Shown piece after piece: positions 1-7,783 of a stretch of 64,000 nucleotides of DNA. The position numbers and the translations under genes were made by a program. Source of the stretch: Streptomyces sp. WP-1. Lineage in GTDB: Bacteria; Actinomycetota; Actinomycetes; Streptomycetales; Streptomycetaceae. Below the pieces are notes generated by a model that was given only the letters and a program-made list of their open reading frames with translations, ran no database searches and was not told where the DNA came from. How positions within the stretch are numbered: the first letter of the stretch is position 1; each line of letters starts with the position of its first letter. The stretch spans positions 2,108,001 through 2,172,000 of the forward strand of contig NZ_CP123923.1 in the NCBI RefSeq assembly GCF_030450125.1, read 5' to 3'.

Positions 1-194
1 GCGCCGAGCCGGTCGGCGACCTGTGCGCGGATCGCGGCGTGCGAGCGGCCGATGAACCGGCCGACGACGTCGTCCTCGCTCAACGGCCGGCCCAGTGCGG
101 CGCCGAGGACGACCTGGAGGCGGACGGCGATGCGCTCGCTGTCGACCAGGACACCGTCGCAATCGAACATGACGAGCTCGATCGGCTTGATCAT
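1..194 (-). CDS. HAD-family phosphatase, N-terminal part, cut by window edge
   Basis: On the minus strand an ATG at 194 opens a reading frame that runs off the left edge of the window. It encodes MIKPIELVMFDCDGVLVDSE followed by about 44 more residues. The DCDGVLVDSE stretch is haloacid-dehalogenase motif I: the first Asp is the nucleophile and the second the general acid. This form is typical of the beta-phosphoglucomutase/phosphoglycolate phosphatase subgroup. The following helical region would be the start of the alpha-helical cap. Only about 64 residues are visible, so the substrate cannot be assigned. I see no operon partner on this side. Confidence 0.8.
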   Translation of the reverse strand, partial: MIKPIELVMFDCDGVLVDSERIAVRLQVVLGAALGRPLSEDDVVGRFIGRSHAAIRAQVADRLG

Positions 195-370
195 CCCGGC
201 AGAACAGACGCTTGCCCGGCGTGCCGCCCCTCTCCCCCGAAGAGCCAGCACGCCGGGCCTGGTGTCCAGCCGCCGCGGCGCTACGTGTCCGAGCCCGGGT
301 CCCTCCCCCGTGCGGATCTGGCCTCGAACCCCCCGCGCATTCCCCGGCCGCTGGTTCTCCTCATCGCCGT

Positions 371-559
371 TCAGCGGATATGAAGCGTGAGCGAGTCGGC
401 CGAGACGATTTCGCCGTCTCGGTCGTCCTCCTCCATCTGATCCTCGACGCGATCCAGCAGCGCCTCCCAGCTCACCGGATCAATCTCCTCCGGTGGCCGC
501 CGAGTCGGCGCCCGGCATGCCTCCGCCGCCTGGCGGAGTAGTTCGAATGTTTGATACAT
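371..559 (-). CDS. small acidic hypothetical protein (62 aa)
   Basis: The start is the ATG at 559, preceded by a GGGAGGG-type ribosome-binding site about ten bases upstream. Longer in-frame versions beginning near 634 would read through that site and are less likely. The product begins MYQTFELLRQAAEACRAP and has an acidic helical middle (DRVEDQMEEDDRDGE). I see no membrane segment, signal peptide or known motif. It lies downstream of the sigma-like gene on the same strand but behind a strong hairpin (630-665), so it may be transcribed separately. I do not recognise a family and assign no function. Confidence 0.5.
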   Translation of the reverse strand: MYQTFELLRQAAEACRAPTRRPPEEIDPVSWEALLDRVEDQMEEDDRDGEIVSADSLTLHIR

Positions 560-629
560 CCCGCGTGTTCCCTCCCGAGGTGCGTGTGTGACCCTTGTCG
601 TTCTCCGGGTCGCTAGGACCCAACCTGGG

Positions 630-665
630 CTCACGGGAGGCGACTTGTGGGCCCCCTCCCGTGAG
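630..665 (-). terminator. hairpin terminator after sigma-like gene
   Basis: A perfect 11-bp inverted repeat (CTCACGGGAGG / CCTCCCGTGAG) with a 14-base loop lies just beyond the stop codon of the sigma-like gene at 680. There is no U-run, which is usual for Streptomyces terminators. It separates that gene from the small gene at 371-559. Confidence 0.65.
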
Positions 666-679
666 TCCGAGTAGCGGCA

Positions 680-1330
680 CTAGCTCGTCACGTCGCCCAG
701 TACCTCGTCGTAGATCGTTTCCTTGTAGGGCTCCAGGGCCTTGCACACGTCCTTGAACCGGCGGCCCACCGTATGCCGGTCGATCCTGAGGCAACGCGCG
801 ATCTCCGCCTGGCCGAGACCCTCGACGATCGCGAGCCTGCCGACCGGGTACAGCTTGTCCGTCAGCTTCTCGGCGAGGAACCGGTCGATGGCCTTGAGCC
901 GGACCTCCCGTGCGTGGTCACCCTCGTCCGCCTCGACCGGCACCTCGGGGAACTCGCGCACCGGGGACGAGAGATCACGGTCCCTGCCGCGCACCGCGTC
1001 CGCGATGACATCGCGCATGACCTTGCGCGCGAAGGCCCGTCCGCCGTCCCGTCGGTCCAGGGCGAAGTCCGGCCTCGACCAGGCGCGCACCAGCTGGAGC
1101 ACGCAGCTCTGCACCAGGTCCTCCGGCATGTACTGCATGCGCGCCTGGCGCACCATGCCTTCGAGGAACGGCTTCAACCGCCGCAATTCCTCGACCTGTT
1201 CGGCCGTCAGCCACCGACGGGGCTTGGACTCCGGGGCGGGACGGGTGCCGGGGACGGGGACGGAGTCCGGCGGGATACTCGGTGGGTCGTTCGGCTCCGT
1301 CGGCCCTCGAACATCGGGGGCATTGCGCAT
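680..1330 (-). CDS. sigma-70-like / ECF-type regulatory protein
   Basis: A 216-residue protein with a proline-rich, disordered first 45 residues. It continues with a helical segment resembling sigma region 2 (around PEDLVQSCVLQLVRAW) and a C-terminal helix-turn-helix resembling region 4 (GLGQAEIARCLRIDRHTVGR). This layout fits a small sigma factor or sigma-like DNA-binding protein of the ECF superfamily; the region 2 match is weaker than the region 4 match. I chose the ATG at 1330 because GGAAGG lies upstream; a TTG ten codons earlier is an alternative. No anti-sigma gene is adjacent: the next gene upstream encodes only a 49-residue membrane protein. The regulon is unknown. Confidence 0.6.
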   Translation of the reverse strand: MRNAPDVRGPTEPNDPPSIPPDSVPVPGTRPAPESKPRRWLTAEQVEELRRLKPFLEGMVRQARMQYMPEDLVQSCVLQLVRAWSRPDFALDRRDGGRAFARKVMRDVIADAVRGRDRDLSSPVREFPEVPVEADEGDHAREVRLKAIDRFLAEKLTDKLYPVGRLAIVEGLGQAEIARCLRIDRHTVGRRFKDVCKALEPYKETIYDEVLGDVTS

Positions 1331-1461
1331 AGGGACCAGTCCTTCCCGTCGGTCAGCCAACTCGGCACTGTCCTGCGGCGGTTCACCGCTTCATCCATCC
1401 ATGCCGTGGGGCGGACCCGGTACGGTGCGTTTTCGGACCACGAGTTCGAGCGACCGGACGC

Positions 1462-1611
1462 TCAACTCAGCACCTGGTGAACGAAGACGGCGACGCCGAC
1501 GCCCACGAGCAGGGCTACGCCGAGCGGCGGGTTGAGGAAGGCCACGTAGGTGACCAGCCCCGCGACGACCAGGATCAGCAGGGCACGTTGAAGCTTCTGG
1601 ACGGGGTCCAT
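1462..1611 (-). CDS. small membrane protein (49 aa)
   Basis: A short frame with ATG at 1611 and TGA at 1462 encodes MDPVQKLQRALLILVVAGLV and a further hydrophobic stretch (VALLVGVGVAVFV). Together these predict two transmembrane helices joined by a short loop (AFLNPPLG). A GGAG-like ribosome-binding site (CGGAGCAGACCGA) precedes the start. Codon use shows the expected GC-rich third positions, which supports a real gene despite its size. It lies upstream of the sigma-like gene on the same strand, about 130 bases away. The role is unknown; being an anti-sigma membrane partner is possible but nothing in the sequence shows it. Confidence 0.55.
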   Translation of the reverse strand: MDPVQKLQRALLILVVAGLVTYVAFLNPPLGVALLVGVGVAVFVHQVLS

Positions 1612-1857
1612 TCGGTCTGCTCCGAGGGAGAGTTACGACACCGGCCCTGAGCCGGCACGACCGGCCGACCACCGGTCCACCAGAGCAGGCCGCACGGACG
1701 AAACCCCGAGGGAGCACGGCGCACGGTGACCATCGTCACCTCGCGCATCGCGCCTGGCGTACCCGGCCTTCAGGGAAGGAGATGGGAAACGGCGTCGCTC
1801 GTTTCGTCCCCGCGTCGTCAAGGAGCAGAACCGGTACGAGACGGCCTAGGACGCCGA

Positions 1858-1899
1858 GAGGCGTGCCACCGGCCCCACCCGGGGGTCAGGGCACGCCTC
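1858..1899 (-). terminator. hairpin terminator after DUF397 gene
   Basis: A perfect 10-bp inverted repeat (GAGGCGTGCC / GGCACGCCTC) with a 22-base loop lies ten bases past the DUF397 stop codon. It probably ends the XRE/DUF397 transcript. Confidence 0.6.
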
Positions 1900-1908
1900 G
1901 CGTTCGGT

Positions 1909-2154
1909 TCAGATTCCGGCCGCGTACCGTACGAACCGCGTCCAGCCCTCCGGCCCGACGGCGAAGTCCGGGCGCGTGATGTCCTTGGAGTCGCGTACGT
2001 GAACGGCCTGCTCGGCGAGGGCGACCTCGACGCAGCTGTCACCTTGGCTGCCGCTGTAGCTTGACTTGAACCAGGCCAGGCCGACCTCGACGCAGTCGTC
2101 ACCCTGGCTGCCGCTGTAGCTTGACTTGAACCAGGCCAGTTCTGTCCTGCTCAT
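1909..2154 (-). CDS. DUF397 protein with duplicated N-terminal motif
   Basis: An 81-residue DUF397 protein. DUF397 proteins are small partners of XRE/DUF5753 regulators and are very common in Streptomyces (WhiJ-like loci). The family hallmark LAWFKSSYSGSQGDxCVEV is present twice in tandem, at about residues 6-24 and 26-44, followed by the usual tail (VRDSKDITRPDFAVGPEGW). Normal members are 60-70 residues with one copy, so this one carries an in-frame duplication of about 60 bp. Its ATG overlaps the TGA of the upstream XRE gene (ATGA), showing translational coupling. It probably modulates the activity of that regulator. Confidence 0.9.
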   Translation of the reverse strand: MSRTELAWFKSSYSGSQGDDCVEVGLAWFKSSYSGSQGDSCVEVALAEQAVHVRDSKDITRPDFAVGPEGWTRFVRYAAGI

Positions 2155-3017
2155 AGCTCTCCTCGCAGTCGCTCCAACAGACCCCGCGAGTACTTGGCGT
2201 TCAGGGCCTGCGAGCGCAGTGTGTCATAGCGCCGGTAGAGCAGACTGACCTCTTTGGGATCGGAGATCAGCCGACCGTTCTGCTGGCCTTCTGAGTATGC
2301 GAGTCGCTGGCCCTTCGGTGTCTCCAGGAGCTGAAGCGGGCCATCGAGACAGCTGTGCAGCCCGCTCTCCAGCGGGACGACTTGGAGCGTCACGTTACGC
2401 AGCGAGGTCAGCTCCAGCACGTGGTCGAACAGCTCTCGCATCTGCTCGGTGTTCCCGAACCGGCGCCGGAAGACATGCTCCTCGACAATGAAGTCGAACG
2501 GCGTGGTGGGCCGCTCGAACAGCATTCGTTGCCGTTCCATTCGCTGAGCCATGAAGTTCGCCAGCTGGTCGTCCGGCGCCACGGGCACGGTCCCTTCGAA
2601 GACCGCCCTCGCGTACGCCTCCGTCTGCAGCAGCCCTGGCACCACCCGGCACTCGTACGTCAGCAGACTGACCGCGATCCGCTCCAGCCGGGCCCATTGC
2701 CGAAACCACGCCGCGAACCCCACGTCGCTCCGCGTCAGGTGCTTCGCCGCCCTCTTCAGGGCGCCCGTGTTCCCGGTCGCCGAGTCGGCCCCCTCCACGA
2801 AGGACCTGTCCGGCATGCGCCGTCCGTACTCCACGGACTCGACGGTGTACTTGGAGTACCCGACCAGCGCCCCGAACTCGGCCCTGCTGTACCCCGCGTG
2901 CTCGCGCAGGGCCTGGACGAAGGCACCGAACGTCCGCAGGCTGTCGGAGGGATCGGGCTCCCGGTCCAACTGGTAGGCATTCGGGTCGTCTTCGTTCTCG
3001 CTCGCGCCGTTCCCCAT
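2151..3017 (-). CDS. XRE-family regulator with DUF5753 domain
   Basis: A 288-residue DNA-binding protein. An XRE helix-turn-helix spans about residues 25-85 (FGAFVQALREHAGYSRAEFG ... YTVESVEYGRRMPD) and is followed by the DUF5753 ligand/partner domain with its hallmark VVPGLLQTEAYAR. The ATG at 3017 is preceded by a strong GGAGGTGG ribosome-binding site; a longer frame from 3320 has no such support. Such regulators pair with DUF397 proteins, as here with the overlapping downstream gene, and in S. coelicolor relatives they influence development and secondary metabolism. Which genes this one controls cannot be read from the sequence. Confidence 0.92.
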   Translation of the reverse strand: MGNGASENEDDPNAYQLDREPDPSDSLRTFGAFVQALREHAGYSRAEFGALVGYSKYTVESVEYGRRMPDRSFVEGADSATGNTGALKRAAKHLTRSDVGFAAWFRQWARLERIAVSLLTYECRVVPGLLQTEAYARAVFEGTVPVAPDDQLANFMAQRMERQRMLFERPTTPFDFIVEEHVFRRRFGNTEQMRELFDHVLELTSLRNVTLQVVPLESGLHSCLDGPLQLLETPKGQRLAYSEGQQNGRLISDPKEVSLLYRRYDTLRSQALNAKYSRGLLERLRGEL

Positions 3018-3250
3018 CCGCGGCCACCTCCAGGTGCGTACGTGCTGTGCTGTGTCAACGCGCTCGACAGCACTCAGAGTGGCGCAAGACGCCCCGTACA
3101 ATCCACGGATTGTGCCCGTACGCTGACGGAGCGTACGGAACGCTCCTCGCGTCGAGTCAGCACGGCTTCGGGGCGAATTCATCTGCGCAGCATGAGTAGG
3201 CTGCGGTGCCGTTCCACTCAGTTCTGTCATGCCCATTTGAAAGGCCGCAG

Positions 3251-3913
3251 TTGAGCACGCCACCGTCGTATCCCGACCCTCGGCAGGCGCCGGGGCCGTA
3301 TCCGCAGGCTCCAGGGCCATATCAGCAGCAGGCGCCGGGGGCGTACGCCCAGGTGCCGGGGGCGTACGCGCCCGCGCCGGGGCCCTATGCGCAGCCGGGG
3401 GCGGCGCAGTACGCGCCCGTCGCCGCTCCGGGGCCGTATCAGCAAGCCCCTGTTCCCGGCCCGTACCAGCAGCCGCAGGCGCAGCCGTACAGCGGTGGGA
3501 TGCCGGTCGGTGGGGCGATGCAGGCGTGCCAGCTGTGCGGAGCCGGGCCCGCGGCGCAGGTCACGATGCGGGGGCATCAGGGCATGGTGATCATCATGCG
3601 TTCCCTGCGCCGCCGGGGGACGATGTGCCGTCCCTGTGCGCTGGCGACCTTCCGGGAGATGCAGGCCGACACCATGGTGCAGGGGTGGTGGGGGCCGATG
3701 TCCGTGGTGATCACGCCCATCACGCTGCTGATCAACCTCGGCGCGCTGTCCACGGTCCGCCGTATTCCGGAGCCGGTCGTGGCCGGGCACCGGCCTCCGC
3801 TGAATCCGGGCAAGTCGGTGTTCAAGCGGCTGCAGGGCATCCTCGGGCTGATCCCGCTGTGCCTGGTGGTCGGCATCGTGCTGCTCGCCGTCGTCGGCAT
3901 GGCGGCCGGGTAG
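3251..3913 (+). CDS. proline/glutamine-rich membrane protein with CxxC pairs
   Basis: About 220 residues, starting at a TTG preceded by GAAAGG; a longer version from 3206 is possible. The first 85 residues are low-complexity repeats of the type APGPYxQ, probably disordered. Next come two CxxC pairs (CQLCGAG ... MCRPCAL), suggesting a small zinc-binding element, then two hydrophobic segments: one near VVITPITLLINLGAL and a clear C-terminal helix (ILGLIPLCLVVGIVLLAVVG). The arrangement suggests a cytoplasmic repeat/zinc region tethered to the membrane. Similar proteins are common in Streptomyces with no known function. It is convergent with the next gene and shares a strong bidirectional terminator with it. 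Confidence 0.75.
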   Translation: MSTPPSYPDPRQAPGPYPQAPGPYQQQAPGAYAQVPGAYAPAPGPYAQPGAAQYAPVAAPGPYQQAPVPGPYQQPQAQPYSGGMPVGGAMQACQLCGAGPAAQVTMRGHQGMVIIMRSLRRRGTMCRPCALATFREMQADTMVQGWWGPMSVVITPITLLINLGALSTVRRIPEPVVAGHRPPLNPGKSVFKRLQGILGLIPLCLVVGIVLLAVVGMAAG

Positions 3914-3968
3914 GGCGACGTCGACAGCGGTGCGGCACCCCCTCCCGTGAAGGTCGGGTGGTCGTGGC

Positions 3969-3999
3969 GACGGGCCGGTGCGGTGCGCACCGGCCCGTC
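3969..3999. terminator. bidirectional terminator hairpin
   Basis: A perfect 14-bp stem (GACGGGCCGGTGCG / CGCACCGGCCCGTC) with a 3-base loop, followed by TTCCCTA. It sits between the convergent genes ending at 3913 and 4058 and is the strongest terminator-like hairpin in the window. Confidence 0.8.
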
Positions 4000-4057
4000 T
4001 TCCCTAGGGGGCGTGGGGGTCGTAAAGGGCCTGGTGGCCCCAGGGGTTCGGGATGTG

Positions 4058-6565
4058 TCAGGGGCGCCTGGTACGACGCCTGCGGCCGAAGTGGACGGCT
4101 GCCGCGCCCGCGCTGAGCAGCAGGGCGACGAGGGCGAGGATCCTCCCCATGTCGGCCATGCCGGTGCTGGCGAGGGGGCCGCCGCCGCCCTGATCGGTGC
4201 CGCCCGGGGCCGGGCCGGTGGACGGTGCGGCGGTCGGCGGCGCCGAGGGTGAGGGTGTGGATGCCGAGGGCGACGGGGTGGGGGTCGGCGGCTTCGCCTT
4301 GGGGATGTACACGCCGGCGTCGATGGTGTGGTCGACACCGCCCGGCCTCGCGGGTGCGGTGACCGGCGCCTGCCCACTGCACAGCTGCCCGGTGGTCGGC
4401 GGGGTCACGTTGGAGTCGTGGGCCCGGTCGGTGCCGACGCGCGGGAGGGTGAACCTCAGGTCGTCGGCGGCGGGTTGGCCCGGCACGCCGCTGGTGTCCG
4501 CCGTACACACGTCGAACTGCACGGTGTACTTCGCGCCGGGCGTCAGCTGGTAGTCCGCGCCGACCCCGCCGAAGTAGTACTCCCCGTCGGCGTCGGTCCT
4601 CGTCGTGGCGACCTGCTTGCCGTCGGCGTCCAGCAGGCTGACCGTCGCGCCCGGCAGCAGCACCTGCCCGGCGTCCTGGATGCCGTTGTGGTCGCCGTCG
4701 TACCAGACCACGTTGCCGATCTGGATCGGCGCGTTGGCCGCGGCGTACGCGATGTCGCCGAGGCCGCCGGCCTTGCCGAACCCGTTCTGGTTCGGGCCGA
4801 TGAACTGGTAGGCGTTGGCGGCCGGGGCGTTGCCGGGCCCGGCGCCGGTGGTGATGTCGTAGTAGCCGGTGCCGTCGGTGATGACGTTGCCGGTCGGGTC
4901 CATCTGCGTGCTGACGACCCACTGCTGCTGCGGGATGTAGGCGACCGAGCCGAGCGAGGACTCCTGGTGCGGTCCGGGCTGGGTCGCGGAGCCGCCGTTC
5001 GGGAAGAAGTCGCCCGGGAAGTACTCGACGACGCCCGCCGCCTCGGCGCCGTCGACGGCGGGAGCGGCGTGGTTCGGGCAGGTTCCGGTGCCTTCCCAGT
5101 CGTATCCGCCGGTGGGCTTGGCGCAGGCCATGTTGATGTCGCCGCCGGACATGCCGTTCTCGGCGTCGTCGTTCGACGGCCTCGGGTCGAGGCCGCCCCA
5201 GCTGACGATGTCCATGAACCGGTCGCGGAAGCCGAGGACCATCGAGCCGTCGCGGGCGAAGGCCATGGAGGCCAGTTCCGGCTGCGGGTCGATCATCGTA
5301 CCGTTCAGTTTGAAGCTGTCCCAGTCCTTCGGACTGCCGTTCCACGGGTTCCAGAAGTGGGCCTGCGGGAAGGCGGCGTCGCTGCTGAGCACATTGCCGC
5401 GCTGGTCGGTCAGCGCGTGGGTCAGCACCGGGGTGAACCGCTTGCCGTCGTAGGTATAGACGACGGCCTTCAGGTCATCGCGCTTCTGCGTGCTCTCCGC
5501 GTCGCACACCCCGCCGATGTACAGGGTGTTGTCATGGGTGGTCAGTCCGAAGGGCCGCCAGTCGCCGGACGCCGCGCAGCCCGGGTCCGGGATCGGCACG
5601 GTCGCCCGGGGCGCCGAGGCGGAGGTGCCGGTCGCGTCGAAGCTCACCAGTGACCGCGTGCGCAGGTCCACCGCGTACAGCGTCGAGCCGTCCTCGGACA
5701 GGGCCAGCCCGCCGATGCTCTCCTTGCCGGGCGCGTCGGTGAAGCCCGCGTCCTTGATCAGACGGGCGGTGTCGTGCGGGGTGACCGAGGCGCCCGGCAC
5801 CTTCGCGAACAGCTTCGGGGCGCCCCCGCCGGTAGCCGGCACGGTGTAGATCGCATCGCCGCCGTCGGGACCGTACTTGGTGTACCGCCGGGCGAACTCC
5901 GCCTGGAAGAGCCGCTGTCGGCCCTTGTCGTAGGCGAGCCCGAACGTGGTGCCCACCTGTTCCTGTGTGTCGAGTACGTCCGGACACGCCGACTTGTCGG
6001 GGCAGTTGCCGCGGGCGCCCGTGCCGAAGGCCACCAGTGCCCGGGTGTCCGTGCCGCTGCCGCCGTTCTGGACCGGCACGAAGTACCGGGAGTCCGGCAG
6101 GGCGTAGTCGGCGGCATCCCAGACACCGGTGATCACCGAGGCGTCCTTGCCGCCCGCGACGTCCGCGAACGAGGTGAAGCTGTCGAAGTGGTTCTCCGCC
6201 GTCGAGGCCGGCGCCGCCCGCAGATAGTCGCTGTAGGGCGCGGGGACGGTGACGTCGACGCGGTACCGGCCGCCGGACAGCCCCTTGTCGGAGGGTTGGA
6301 CGACGACCTTTCCGGTGGCGTCCGTGACGCCGGTGACATGGTGCCCGGCGGGGTCGGTGACATCGACCTTCATGCCCCGTTGCGGGACGTCCATGGTCGT
6401 GTTGATGACACCGGTGCCGAAGAAGTCCCGCAGTGTCTCGACGGTCAGAGTGCCGTCGGAGGCCGAGGCGCCGGCCTGCCCGGCGCTTGTCGCGATCGTA
6501 CCGGTGGCGCCGCCCATCAATAACAGACCGGACAGCCCCACCCGCAGCAGCCTACGTAATGGCAT
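4058..6565 (-). CDS. secreted SdrD-like surface protein with LAxTG sorting signal
   Basis: An 835-residue exported protein. It has an N-terminal signal peptide (MPLRRLLRVGLSGLLLMGGA...), a large extracellular region, and an SdrD B-like fold near residues 640-720 (IGNVVWYDGDHNGIQDAG and DADGEYYFGG). A proline/serine/threonine-rich spacer follows, then LASTG at 798-802, a hydrophobic helix and an arginine-rich tail. LAxTG is the motif used by class E sortases in Streptomyces, so the protein is predicted to be covalently attached to peptidoglycan. The middle resembles a beta-propeller-like secreted domain but I cannot name its ligand. No sortase gene is in the window. The gene is monocistronic and convergent with the CxxC membrane protein gene. 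Confidence 0.88.
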   Translation of the reverse strand: MPLRRLLRVGLSGLLLMGGATGTIATSAGQAGASASDGTLTVETLRDFFGTGVINTTMDVPQRGMKVDVTDPAGHHVTGVTDATGKVVVQPSDKGLSGGRYRVDVTVPAPYSDYLRAAPASTAENHFDSFTSFADVAGGKDASVITGVWDAADYALPDSRYFVPVQNGGSGTDTRALVAFGTGARGNCPDKSACPDVLDTQEQVGTTFGLAYDKGRQRLFQAEFARRYTKYGPDGGDAIYTVPATGGGAPKLFAKVPGASVTPHDTARLIKDAGFTDAPGKESIGGLALSEDGSTLYAVDLRTRSLVSFDATGTSASAPRATVPIPDPGCAASGDWRPFGLTTHDNTLYIGGVCDAESTQKRDDLKAVVYTYDGKRFTPVLTHALTDQRGNVLSSDAAFPQAHFWNPWNGSPKDWDSFKLNGTMIDPQPELASMAFARDGSMVLGFRDRFMDIVSWGGLDPRPSNDDAENGMSGGDINMACAKPTGGYDWEGTGTCPNHAAPAVDGAEAAGVVEYFPGDFFPNGGSATQPGPHQESSLGSVAYIPQQQWVVSTQMDPTGNVITDGTGYYDITTGAGPGNAPAANAYQFIGPNQNGFGKAGGLGDIAYAAANAPIQIGNVVWYDGDHNGIQDAGQVLLPGATVSLLDADGKQVATTRTDADGEYYFGGVGADYQLTPGAKYTVQFDVCTADTSGVPGQPAADDLRFTLPRVGTDRAHDSNVTPPTTGQLCSGQAPVTAPARPGGVDHTIDAGVYIPKAKPPTPTPSPSASTPSPSAPPTAAPSTGPAPGGTDQGGGGPLASTGMADMGRILALVALLLSAGAAAVHFGRRRRTRRP

Positions 6566-6639
6566 CGCATTCCTTCGCGTTGTCTACGTCATCGCCCGAC
6601 GCGGCAGAATGACGGCAACCCCCGCTCGGAGAGTACAAG

Positions 6640-7530
6640 TTGACGTCGCGTCATATGACCGAAACGGGAAAAGAGAAGACACGTCCGCGGCAGCTGTTAG
6701 CATCGCGCCGCGTGCGGACCAAGAGAATCGAGCGAGGTCTACGGCGGGGTACGGCGGACGGGCGCCGCCGATGGCGCGGACCGGCTTGGGTCGCGGGCGC
6801 GCTCGCCCTCGCGGCCGTCGCGGCGACGACGTTCTTCCTCATCGGCGACGGCGGTGACTCGGCGCCCCGGCGCGCGCTGACGCCGGACGAGGCGAACCGG
6901 CTCGCCATCACGCGCTTCCTCAACTATCAGGCGGGCGGGCGCGCGGTGACGATCACCGTGCCGAGCACCGCCGGTGGCCTGGTGATCACCGGGTCCGTCG
7001 ACTACCGGGCCGGGATCGGGTACGGGGTGGTGCGCGGCGCCGGGCGCGACACGTCCGGTGACGGGCTGATCCAGTGGACGGCCGCCGCCGTACTCGTCCA
7101 CCCCATGGCCGACGCCCCGGCCACGGCACCGCCTTCGCCGCCCGCGTCCGGCTGGTACCGCCGCCCGCTCCAGAAGTCCGGCAGCTCGCTGGACAGTTCG
7201 CTGGCCATCGCGCTCGGCCTGGGCAGCGACCGGCCGGACAACGCGGAGTTGCTGCCGCAGAATGGCGCGGAGACGGTCGGGCAGGACACGGTGCGTGGCC
7301 ATTCGGTGGAAGTCATGACCGGGCCGAACGCGCATGCGAAATTAGGCACTTCGGGAGCCGCCGCCACATCCAATACCGGGGATTCCGTTCGGTATTGGAT
7401 CGGCGCGGACGGGACCATGTATCGGGTGCGGGCGAGCGTGGCTTCCGAATCGCAGCCGGTGGTCATTGATTTCGACGACCGGAAATACGTTCCCGTGCGG
7501 CCCGCACCAGGGGTCACACCGGCCGGGTAG
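6640..7530 (+). CDS. single-pass exported protein of unknown function, two TTA codons
   Basis: A 296-residue protein with an arginine-rich cytoplasmic N-terminus, one membrane helix at about residues 49-68 (WVAGALALAAVAATTFFLIG) and an extracytoplasmic domain of about 220 residues. That domain ends in a segment reading YWIGADGTMYRVRA, which is vaguely like LppX/LolA-type lipid-binding folds, though this is not a firm match. The TTG at 6640 has GGAGAG six bases upstream; the ATG at 6655 is an alternative. Codons 20 and 235 are TTA (6697 and 7342). TTA needs the bldA tRNA in Streptomyces, so expression may be tied to development. It is divergent from the LAxTG protein gene. Confidence 0.7.
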   Translation: MTSRHMTETGKEKTRPRQLLASRRVRTKRIERGLRRGTADGRRRWRGPAWVAGALALAAVAATTFFLIGDGGDSAPRRALTPDEANRLAITRFLNYQAGGRAVTITVPSTAGGLVITGSVDYRAGIGYGVVRGAGRDTSGDGLIQWTAAAVLVHPMADAPATAPPSPPASGWYRRPLQKSGSSLDSSLAIALGLGSDRPDNAELLPQNGAETVGQDTVRGHSVEVMTGPNAHAKLGTSGAAATSNTGDSVRYWIGADGTMYRVRASVASESQPVVIDFDDRKYVPVRPAPGVTPAG

Positions 7531-7555
7531 CGGGCGGGAGGGGTGGTCGATGGCA

Positions 7556-7665
7556 GGGGCGGGACGGCCGGAGGCAGGGTGATGGGGTGGCCGGAGGCAG
7601 GGGGGCGGGGTGGCCGGAGGCAGGCGGTGGGGCGGCCGGAGGCAGGAGGTGGGGCGGCAGATGGC
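7556..7665. repeat. short tandem repeat, about 4.5 copies of a 22-23 bp unit
   Basis: The core GGCCGGAGGCAGG recurs at 7566, 7589, 7612 and 7634, with a degenerate fifth unit to 7665. The tract lies in the gap between two convergent genes and is very G-rich on the + strand. Confidence 0.8.
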
Positions 7666-7730
7666 GTGGCGGCCGGGCCCGACCCCGTCGTCCTCGGCCT
7701 GGCCCCACCCCGTCGCTCACGGCCTGGTCC

Positions 7731-7780
7731 GTCCCCGTCCCCGTCCCCGCCCCCGTTCCCGTTCCCGTTCCCGTTCCCGT
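7731..7780. repeat. hexanucleotide repeat tract (GTCCCC / GTTCCC)
   Basis: Three GTCCCC units, one GCCCCC and four GTTCCC units run up to the stop codon of the beta-helix lipoprotein gene. The minus strand is G-rich and could form G-quadruplexes. Slippage could change the tract length without touching the coding frame. Confidence 0.8.
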
Positions 7781-7783
7781 CGT

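Noticed and set aside
3822..5345. 507-codon minus-strand frame overlapping the LAxTG protein gene.
   Set aside because: It is arginine- and proline-rich without any motif, whereas the overlapping frame encodes a signal peptide, an SdrD B-like domain and a sorting signal.
7556..7665. Possible CRISPR-like array.
   Set aside because: The units are contiguous 22-23 bp repeats without spacers, and no cas genes are present.
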